Below are positions 7,704 to 12,437 of a DNA stretch of 12,437 nucleotides, one piece after another. Source of the stretch: Bacteroidota bacterium (GTDB lineage: Bacteria > Bacteroidota > Bacteroidia > Bacteroidales > VadinHA17); assembly GCA_030593185.1 (NCBI GenBank), contig JAUVHQ010000037.1:1-12437 (forward strand), read 5' to 3'. Position 1 is the first letter of the stretch. Each line of letters opens with the position of its first letter. The translations under genes and the position numbers were made by a program. Below the pieces are notes generated by a model. It saw nothing but the letters and a program-made list of their open reading frames with translations. It did not search any database and was not told where the DNA came from.

Positions 7704-8363
7704 TCAAAATGCAATACTAATCTGCAGACCTAATGTATTCATATTTCTGCCTGAATATAACAGTCGCGGTTCGATTTTCATAGACAGATCATCTCCAATA
7801 TCATAATCAAATAAATGGGCATCAACCGTAGCATCCACAATATTCAGCAGGTACCAGCCAACCAGTCCTATATATGACAGGTCACGGTTTCTGCGATAAT
7901 AGTCCATATTATTCGTAAGCTGTTCACTGAACCACTTTTCCTGCTGAGGATCATATGTATCAGGATGAAGAACCGGGTCAAAATCAGCCGGATTGAGATT
8001 TCCACTAATAATATCCAAATAGCTTTGAGTTTCAGGAAGTTTATCAGTAAAATCAATGTAAGCATTCTTATACCTGGAATATCCTGTGTGGTTAAATGCG
8101 ACAAAATATCCAAGTGTGCCAAAACCGGCATATACAAGAGGCATTTTCCAGTATTTTTTATTATAGAACTGTCCTAATCCGGGTAAAATTGCTGAATAGA
8201 GGGATGCTTTAGCTGGTGAATGAGATTCCAGTACGGAAGAATCTACCGGGCTAATTTCAGCATTTTTCTCCTTCATTTGTGAGAATGCACTATATGATCC
8301 GGAAAGGATTAGAAAAAGAAAAAATGTAGAAAATATTTTTATGAAAAATGTCTTTCGATTCAA
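7704..8363 (-). CDS. DUF5683 domain membrane protein in the par gene cluster
   Basis: This is a 219-residue protein of unknown function. A basic start and hydrophobic core (residues 3-28, ending SYSAFSQ) form a signal peptide or first membrane segment. The motif HSPAKASLYSAILPGLGQFYNKKYW (48-72) is the DUF5683 signature, a glycine/proline hydrophobic turn followed by a probable membrane segment at 75-90. Another hydrophobic stretch (YIGLVGWYLLNIVDATVDAH, 164-183) lies near the C-terminus, and the protein ends in alternating residues finishing with Phe (LGLQISIAF), as beta-strand tails do. The start is TTG at 8363-8361. The frame upstream is closed by a TGA at 8384-8382 with no ATG between, the next in-frame ATG is codon 30 after the signal peptide, and AGGAAG lies just before the TTG. 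The gap to parB is 52 bp, so co-transcription with parAB is likely. Confidence 0.85.
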   Translation of the reverse strand: MNRKTFFIKIFSTFFLFLILSGSYSAFSQMKEKNAEISPVDSSVLESHSPAKASLYSAILPGLGQFYNKKYWKMPLVYAGFGTLGYFVAFNHTGYSRYKNAYIDFTDKLPETQSYLDIISGNLNPADFDPVLHPDTYDPQQEKWFSEQLTNNMDYYRRNRDLSYIGLVGWYLLNIVDATVDAHLFDYDIGDDLSMKIEPRLLYSGRNMNTLGLQISIAF

Positions 8364-8367
8364 TTTT

Positions 8368-8373
8368 CTTCCT
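8368..8373 (-). promoter_or_regulatory. Shine-Dalgarno AGGAAG supporting a TTG start
   Basis: On the minus strand AGGAAG ends 4 nt before the TTG at 8363, and its AGGA core is 6 nt away. The other fully visible genes here mostly lack such a site, so it helps decide this unusual start. Confidence 0.55.
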
Positions 8374-8415
8374 GTATTTGCTCAAAATGTTAAATTGTGA
8401 GCAAATATAGAGAAA

Positions 8416-9294
8416 TTAACCCTTATGTTGATCTAATATCCCAATAATCCGCTCCATCTCTTCAGTGTTATCAAACGGGATAACGATTTTTCCTTTCCCG
8501 TTTTCATTCACTCTGAATTGAACTTTAGCATCAAAAAATTTAGAAAGATGCTGAGAAAGCTCTTGAAAATCTTCATTTATTTTCTGCTTACGTTCATTTT
8601 TAGAAATATCTTTGTTTGCATCCCTGTTCATCTGACGAACCAATTCCTCCGTTTTTCGCACAGAAAGTTCCTCATCAATAACTCTGTAGAAAACTTTTAT
8701 CTGGGTTTTGGGGTCTTCAATATTAATAAGAGTACGGGCATGTCCCATCGATAACTTTTTCTCCCTGATACCTAATTGTATTTCAGCAGGTAATTTCAGT
8801 AAACGAAGATAATTTGAGATTGTTGATCTTTTTCTTCCAACCCTGTCACTCAGATTTTCCTGTGTAAGCCGACACTCTTCGATAAGTCTCTGATAACTAA
8901 TGGCAATTTCAACAGAATCAAGATCTTCACGTTGAATATTTTCAACCAGAGCCAGTTCCAGCATAGCCTGGTCATCAGCAGTTCTAAAATAGGCAGGCAT
9001 TTTTTTCAATCCGGCGATTATGGCAGACCTGTAGCGCCTTTCACCGGTAATAAGCTGGAATCTCCCATCAGCCAGCTTCCTGACAGTAATAGGTTGTATT
9101 ATTCCAAGTTCCTTAATAGATGAAGCTAGTTCATTTAATCCTTCCTCATCGAATTTTGATCTTGGCTGGTAGGGATTTGTTTCTATCAGATCAATATTAA
9201 TTTCTGAAATTGAATCAATATTATCATACTTTTCCCTGTCAGCATCATCAATTAATGCTCCCAAACCTCTTCCTAGTGCATTTTTTCTTGCCAT
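8416..9294 (-). CDS. parB: chromosome partitioning protein ParB (Spo0J family)
   Basis: ParB is a CTP-dependent DNA clamp that loads at parS, spreads along the origin region and is moved by ParA. The 292-residue length is normal for a chromosomal ParB. Residues 1-13 (MARKNALGRGLGA) are the usual N-terminal ParA-interaction start; in other ParBs such LGRGL-type basic segments stimulate the ParA ATPase. The CTP-binding domain shows NPYQPR (40-45), GERRYRSA (84-91) and ENIQREDL (118-125). The helix-turn-helix DNA-binding region lies at about 143-166 (LTQENLSDRVGRKRSTISNY start). A charged linker (about 222-245) leads to a C-terminal dimerisation region of about 45 residues. The ATG at 9294 lies 36 bp after the parA stop on the same strand, so the two are almost certainly one operon. 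Confidence 0.96.
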   Translation of the reverse strand: MARKNALGRGLGALIDDADREKYDNIDSISEINIDLIETNPYQPRSKFDEEGLNELASSIKELGIIQPITVRKLADGRFQLITGERRYRSAIIAGLKKMPAYFRTADDQAMLELALVENIQREDLDSVEIAISYQRLIEECRLTQENLSDRVGRKRSTISNYLRLLKLPAEIQLGIREKKLSMGHARTLINIEDPKTQIKVFYRVIDEELSVRKTEELVRQMNRDANKDISKNERKQKINEDFQELSQHLSKFFDAKVQFRVNENGKGKIVIPFDNTEEMERIIGILDQHKG

Positions 9295-9330
9295 ATTAAC
9301 ATCTCATTAAATAGGAATATTTATTTTATT

Positions 9331-10131
9331 CTACTCAATTACTTTTTCAGAATTCATAATCTTTGTTTTGTTATTCTTTTGCATGATCTCACGAGCGAGA
9401 TTCAGGAAGTTAACTGAACCTCTTGAGCTTGCATCATACAAAATAGCAGGTTTTCCAAAACTAGGCGCTTCACTCAGTTTAACATTCCTCTGGATAATGG
9501 TTTCAAATACCATCTGCTGAAAATGCAATTTAACTTCATCCACAACCTGATTAGCGAGGCGCAATCTTGAATCATACATTGTAAGAAGAAAACCTTCAAT
9601 TGCAAGATCTTTATTTAACCTGGTCTGAATAATTTTTATGGTATTTAAGAGTTTACCCAAACCTTCAAGAGCAAAATATTCACATTGCACAGGAATTATA
9701 ACCGAATCGGAAGCAGAAAGAGCATTAACAGTAAGCAGCCCCAGGGAGGGTGAGCAATCAATAAATATAAAATCATATTCATTAGGTATCTTATCTATAA
9801 CCTTCCTTAGCATTTTATCCCTGTTGGGCATGTTTAACAATTCTATTTCAGCACCCACTAAATCAATATGTGATGGAATGATATCCAGATTCTCAATTTC
9901 AGTGTTTAAAATAATATTTCCGGGGTTTACGTCATCAATAAGACACTCATAAATACCTGTCTTAATTTTTTTAATATCCAAACCTATACCTGATGTGGCA
10001 TTTGCCTGAGGATCATTATCAATAATCAGCACCTTGTTCTCTAAAGTAGCCAGACTGGCAGCCAGGTTTATTGCTGTTGTTGTTTTTCCAACTCCCCCTT
10101 TTTGATTTGTAATTGAAATAATTTTTGCCAT
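9331..10131 (-). CDS. parA: chromosome partitioning ATPase ParA (Soj family)
   Basis: ParA is a nucleoid-bound ATPase that forms ATP-dependent dimers and drives segregation of ParB-parS complexes. At 266 residues it is a short chromosomal (Soj-type) ParA, without the N-terminal helix-turn-helix of plasmid type Ia proteins. Residues 2-18 contain the deviant Walker A box, KGGVGKTT (11-18), with signature Lys11 and Lys16. Walker A' is VLIIDNDPQANAT (34-46) and Walker B is FIFIDCSPSLGLL (121-133). PVQCEYFALEGL (147-158) and QRNVKLSEAPSFG (214-226) are family blocks. The C-terminal tail (about 251-266) is lysine-rich. The ATG at 10131 immediately precedes the deviant Walker block, as in homologues, and no Shine-Dalgarno sequence is present. 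It is the first gene of the par operon, facing away from a 740-bp repeat-rich spacer. Confidence 0.97.
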   Translation of the reverse strand: MAKIISITNQKGGVGKTTTAINLAASLATLENKVLIIDNDPQANATSGIGLDIKKIKTGIYECLIDDVNPGNIILNTEIENLDIIPSHIDLVGAEIELLNMPNRDKMLRKVIDKIPNEYDFIFIDCSPSLGLLTVNALSASDSVIIPVQCEYFALEGLGKLLNTIKIIQTRLNKDLAIEGFLLTMYDSRLRLANQVVDEVKLHFQQMVFETIIQRNVKLSEAPSFGKPAILYDASSRGSVNFLNLAREIMQKNNKTKIMNSEKVIE

Positions 10132-10184
10132 ATATTGATTATCAGTGTTATAATTATAAATACTCGATTCAAAAAGAAAATGGT

Positions 10185-10192
10185 CAAATTTA
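10185..10192 (-). promoter_or_regulatory. parA: candidate Bacteroidota -7 element (TAAATTTG) for parA
   Basis: On the minus strand positions 10192-10185 read TAAATTTG, an exact match to the Bacteroidota sigma-70-type -7 consensus TAnnTTTG. It lies about 54 nt before the parA ATG, which is plausible. I see no matching TTTG -33 element at the usual distance, so the call is tentative. Confidence 0.3.
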
Positions 10193-10404
10193 AAGGTTTA
10201 CTTGTCTTAAGTTTTTTTTTCTAATCCTGAATTTTGAACATTTCTTAACCAGTTATGAACAAATTATTAACAGTATTGTTGAAAACATTTTTTATGCATT
10301 GATCCTCAAAAAAATAAGAGTTATAACTATTTTTCCGGATATATCAGATAAAATATACCCATATTTTTGCAGAGTAAAGAATATTTTAGGTTAATTAGCA
10401 CAGG

Positions 10405-10534
10405 AATAAGAAGAAGGCTGAGGCTAAGGCTAAGGTTAAGAGAGGGAAGAGGTTATAGAAGTTTAGGGCATAAATAAGAAGAAGGCTAAGGCTAAGGTTA
10501 AGAGAGGTAAGAGGTTATAGGAGTTTAGGGCATA
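10405..10534. repeat. two-copy direct tandem repeat (68 bp and 62 bp)
   Basis: Unit 1 (10405-10472) and unit 2 (10473-10534) are head to tail. Both start AATAAGAAGAAGGCT and end AGTTTAGGGCATA. The length difference is one extra hexamer: inside each unit a GGCTAA-type hexamer runs four times (GGCTGA, GGCTAA, GGCTAA, GGTTAA) in unit 1 and three times in unit 2. Only two single-base differences are seen elsewhere. A third copy begins at 10535 (AATAAGAAG) but is cut off by the heptamer array at 10541. The near identity suggests recent duplication or slippage. It could not be assigned to an insertion sequence. Confidence 0.85.
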
Positions 10535-10540
10535 AATAAG

Positions 10541-10575
10541 AAGTCGACAGTCAACAGTCGGCAGTCAGCAGTGCC
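10541..10575. repeat. degenerate heptamer array (GACTGYY type), inverted relative to 7644-7668
   Basis: Read on the minus strand this block is CACTGCT, GACTGCC, GACTGTT, GACTGTC and then GACTT, about four heptamers in phase. The array at 7644-7668 has the same heptamer on the plus strand, and both end in GACTT. The two copies therefore form an inverted pair about 2.9 kb apart, enclosing the DUF5683, parB and parA genes. Confidence 0.7.
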
Positions 10576-10591
10576 TTTAATGTAGATAAAA

Positions 10592-10626
10592 GTTATATGT
10601 TATTCGTTAATTGTTATACGTTTTAG
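10592..10626. repeat. second heptamer-phased array, GTTATNN
   Basis: Consecutive 7-bp units beginning at 10592 are GTTATAT, GTTATTC, GTTAATT, GTTATAC and GTTTTAG. A reversed copy of the core, GAATAAC, occurs at 10660-10666. This is degenerate but keeps a 7-bp phase, like the neighbouring GACTGYY array. Confidence 0.5.
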
Positions 10627-10647
10627 AGAACCTTTGAACCCTTTGGA

Positions 10648-10716
10648 AAGACAAAGTTCGAATAACGAATGATGATTGAAGAAGGTAAAGGATGAAAAAA
10701 TGACAAACTTTGTCTT
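10648..10716. repeat. 11-bp perfect inverted repeat with 47-bp spacer
   Basis: AAGACAAAGTT at 10648-10658 is the exact reverse complement of AACTTTGTCTT at 10706-10716. The right arm is itself within a short palindrome, GACAAACTTTGTC (10702-10714). No gene or direct flanking duplication was seen that would make it a mobile element. Confidence 0.5.
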
Positions 10717-10786
10717 CAGTTTGCCGACTTAAAAAAGCAAAATATAATGAAATTAGCTCTTATCAAGCCAATAAGTATTGAACTTA

Positions 10787-10805
10787 GTCACGCTGCAGGC
10801 GTGAC
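10787..10805. repeat. hairpin GTCACGC-TGCAG-GCGTGAC
   Basis: A perfect 7-bp GC-rich stem (10787-10793 with 10799-10805) closes a 5-nt loop. It lies about 70 bp before the kinase start. No T-run follows on either strand, so it is not a standard terminator. Confidence 0.65.
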
Positions 10806-10809
10806 GGTC

Positions 10810-10826
10810 TTCCCGATTTTCGGGAA
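10810..10826. repeat. hairpin TTCCCGA-TTT-TCGGGAA
   Basis: A perfect 7-bp stem (10810-10816 with 10820-10826) with a 3-nt loop sits only 4 bp after the previous hairpin. If transcribed, the two would lie in the kinase 5' leader or at the end of an upstream transcript. The TCCCGA/TCGGGA pattern resembles recurrent intergenic dyads of Bacteroidota. Confidence 0.65.
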
Positions 10827-10871
10827 ACGAAGTGAGTAAATTCGGATACATTAATTAAAAAACCCAAAAAA

Positions 10872-11822
10872 ATGTCTGTATTCAATCAAAATGAGAAATA
10901 TCTTGTTATTGTAAATCCCAATGCCGGGAGAGGTAAAGGAAAGAAAGACTGGGATAAGATCTCCGGTTTACTAAAAAAAGAAGGTTTTACATTTGATCCT
11001 GTTTTTACCCGGCAAAGACGCCATGCAATTGAGATTACCCGCGAAAAGATTGAAAATGGTTATCGAAGAATAATTGTTGTGGGTGGTGATGGAACCATGA
11101 ATGAAGTAGTGAATGGTGTTTTTGGACAGAAAAAAGTACCTGTTTCAGAAATTATTCTCGGTATGATAACCGTGGGTACCGGAAATGACTGGGGAAGAAT
11201 GTTTAATATCCCTGTTGATTATGCCGAAGCAATATCCACCCTTAAAAAATGCTCCACTTTTATGCAGGATGCCGGAATAGTAAAATATTATACCGGTGAA
11301 AAAAGAGAATACAGGTATTTCATAAACATTGCCGGGTTAGGATTTGATGCCCTGGTTGTAGAAAAGACAAACCAGCAAAAGGATAAAGGAAGGAAAGGAG
11401 TATTTCTTTATTTCTGGAATATTCTCACTAACCTGCTTTATTATAAATTTACTATTACCGAAATAACTGTTGACGGACAACATGTAAAAAACGAAACATT
11501 TACAATAAGTATTGGAATTGGTAAATATACCGGAGGCGGGATGATGCAAACACCCAATGCCATTCCGGATGACGGGTTATTTGATCTGACTGTAATAAAA
11601 AAGATGCGTAAAGGAGAAATAATCCGCAGTCTTAAAAGACTTTATGACGGTACTATTCTTGATCACCCAAAAGTGGAATCATACACCGGCAAGAAGATCA
11701 CCATTGATTCAGAACCGGAAATCCACCTAGAAGTGGATGGAGAATCACTGGGACACTCACCTATAGAGTTTGATATTGTTCCCAGGAGCGTTCAGATCAT
11801 AACAGGTCACAATTACAATTAA
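10872..11822 (+). CDS. diacylglycerol kinase family lipid kinase (YegS/DagK-like)
   Basis: The family transfers phosphate from ATP to a membrane lipid alcohol such as diacylglycerol and acts at the inner face of the cytoplasmic membrane. The exact substrate cannot be read here; sphingoid or other lipid acceptors are possible in Bacteroidota. The 316-residue length is typical. The N-terminal catalytic domain shows VNPNAGRGKGK (14-24), the nucleotide-binding GGDGTMNEVVNG (71-82) and GTGNDWGRMFNIP (102-114). The C-terminal beta-rich domain shows NIAGLGFDALV (152-162), ISIGIGKYTGGGMMQTPNA (212-230), DDGLFDL (233-239) and LEVDGE (286-291). All the usual motifs are intact. The ATG at 10872 starts eight residues before the first conserved strand and has an A-rich leader without Shine-Dalgarno. 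It diverges from parA and converges with the next gene, so it is probably monocistronic. Confidence 0.93.
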   Translation: MSVFNQNEKYLVIVNPNAGRGKGKKDWDKISGLLKKEGFTFDPVFTRQRRHAIEITREKIENGYRRIIVVGGDGTMNEVVNGVFGQKKVPVSEIILGMITVGTGNDWGRMFNIPVDYAEAISTLKKCSTFMQDAGIVKYYTGEKREYRYFINIAGLGFDALVVEKTNQQKDKGRKGVFLYFWNILTNLLYYKFTITEITVDGQHVKNETFTISIGIGKYTGGGMMQTPNAIPDDGLFDLTVIKKMRKGEIIRSLKRLYDGTILDHPKVESYTGKKITIDSEPEIHLEVDGESLGHSPIEFDIVPRSVQIITGHNYN

Positions 11823-11824
11823 TT

Positions 11825-12437
11825 TTATCTTTTAACAAGCTCTATCTGAAATAATTCAGGCCACATTTTGCCTGTCACAAAAAGCCTTTTATTTATTTCA
11901 TCGTAAGCAATACCATTAAGCACATCTGTTTTAGGATTATAATCCTTTTGTGCCAATAACCCGTTAAGATTAATCCAGGCAAGAACTTTACCTGTCTCAG
12001 GATCAATCCTTACAATCTTATCAGTCTGGTAAACATTAGCCCATATCTCCCCGTTTATATATTCCAGTTCATTCAGATTTATAACCGGACCATTATGGTC
12101 ATACACTTCAATTTGTGCCTGTTCAGTAAAATAATCCGGTTCAAGAAAGTATATCTTTTCAGATCCGTCACTCATTATCAATTGTTTACCATCAGTGGTC
12201 AATCCCCAGCCTTGTGTTGGATAATTTATTCTCTTAATAAGTTTAAAGGTGGCAAGGTCATATACAAATCCAACCCTGGATGTCCAGGTAAGCTGAATGA
12301 TCTTATCATCAAAAATACAAACACCTTCACCAAACAGGTCTGAGGCAAGACTAAGTGTTCCAATAATCTCACCGGTTGTAAGCTTTATCTTTCTAAGTGA
12401 TGATCTCCCGCGCTGCCCGGTTCCTTCATACAGCCAT
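11825..12437 (-). CDS. glutaminyl-peptide cyclotransferase (glutamine cyclotransferase, beta-propeller type), N-terminus outside the window
   Basis: The enzyme converts N-terminal glutamine of peptides or proteins to pyroglutamate with loss of ammonia. The plant/bacterial type seen here is a five-bladed beta-propeller, usually exported. The frame is open from the stop at 11825-11827 to the window edge, giving 203 residues; any start codon inside the window would cut into the conserved fold, so the true start lies beyond 12437. Family blocks in order are WLYEGTGQRGRSSL (1-14 of the visible part), FGEGV (35-39), IIQLTW (46-51), GFVYD (56-60), GWGLTTDGKQLIMSDGS (76-92), LNELEYINGEIWANVY (121-136), RIDPETGKV (143-151), DVLNGIAYD (171-179) and TGKMWPELFQI (188-198). 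The C-terminal end is complete. It converges on the lipid kinase with only 2 bp between the stop codons. Confidence 0.92.
   Translation of the reverse strand, partial: WLYEGTGQRGRSSLRKIKLTTGEIIGTLSLASDLFGEGVCIFDDKIIQLTWTSRVGFVYDLATFKLIKRINYPTQGWGLTTDGKQLIMSDGSEKIYFLEPDYFTEQAQIEVYDHNGPVINLNELEYINGEIWANVYQTDKIVRIDPETGKVLAWINLNGLLAQKDYNPKTDVLNGIAYDEINKRLFVTGKMWPELFQIELVKR

Larger units (their letters stand above)
10132..10871. other. 740-bp repeat-rich spacer between diverging parA and lipid kinase genes
   Basis: No gene is supported. The first 260 bp (10132-10390) are strongly AT-rich and should hold the parA promoter. From 10405 to 10626 there are three different short-period arrays, then an inverted repeat (10648-10716) and two adjacent hairpins (10787-10826). 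Short frames across the tandem repeat give low-complexity Lys/Ala/Arg peptides without a proper start. I found no parS-like TGTTNCACGTGAAACA and no cluster of DnaA boxes. TAAATTCG at 10837-10844 (+) is one mismatch from the Bacteroidota TAnnTTTG element and might serve the kinase, but this is weak. Confidence 0.6.

Noticed and set aside
10249..10272. TTATGAACA and TTATTAACA as DnaA-box-like sites upstream of parA
   Set aside because: Each has two mismatches to TTATCCACA in AT-rich DNA, with no further boxes or dnaA gene nearby; an origin is not supported.
10415..10500. GGCTAA/GGTTAA ladder as telomere-like or CRISPR-like repeat
   Set aside because: The units are only three to four hexamers inside a two-copy direct repeat, with no spacers of regular length and no cas genes.
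10401..10575. Lys/Ala/Arg-rich short frame across the tandem repeat
   Set aside because: It has no proper start codon, its low-complexity composition follows directly from the repeat, and it has early stops.

Overview
The window looks like chromosomal DNA from an anaerobic member of the Bacteroidota, most likely Bacteroidales. The evidence is a parA-parB-DUF5683-LysM lytic transglycosylase gene run, which I know mainly from that phylum; start regions mostly lacking Shine-Dalgarno sequences; AT-rich spacers full of short degenerate repeats of kinds common in Bacteroidota genomes; and a large activase/dehydratase protein whose family is oxygen sensitive.

Layout. 1-555 (-): 5' part of an SGNH/GDSL-type exported hydrolase, cut by the window edge. 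556-933: gene-free spacer with several short dyads and purine-rich repeats. 934-5853 (-): a 1639-residue single-chain protein with two BcrA/BadF-type activase modules, a cysteine-rich linker, a DUF2229-like module and a C-terminal region resembling the 2-hydroxyacyl-CoA dehydratase side of the family. 6030-7580 (-): MltD-like GH23 lytic transglycosylase with LysM domains. 7704-8363 (-): DUF5683 membrane protein starting at TTG. 8416-9294 (-): ParB. 9331-10131 (-): ParA. 10132-10871: 740 bp gene-free region packed with repeats, between the diverging parA and lipid kinase genes. 10872-11822 (+): YegS/diacylglycerol-kinase-like lipid kinase. 11825-12437 (-): glutaminyl-peptide cyclotransferase (beta-propeller type), lacking its N-terminus at the window edge and converging on the kinase with a 2-bp gap.

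How the genes fit together. parA and parB form the chromosome segregation pair and are probably co-transcribed with the DUF5683 gene (gaps of 36 and 52 bp). The transglycosylase follows after a 123-bp, repeat-bearing spacer and links the block to envelope remodelling. The SGNH protein, the cyclotransferase and the transglycosylase are all predicted or likely to act outside the cytoplasmic membrane. The giant activase-type protein is the biochemical outlier: it carries activator and dehydratase-like modules on one chain, and no separate dehydratase subunit genes lie nearby. It is the strongest candidate for undescribed biology here. The spacer repeats are noteworthy but are probably members of dispersed Bacteroidota intergenic repeat families rather than a dedicated system.
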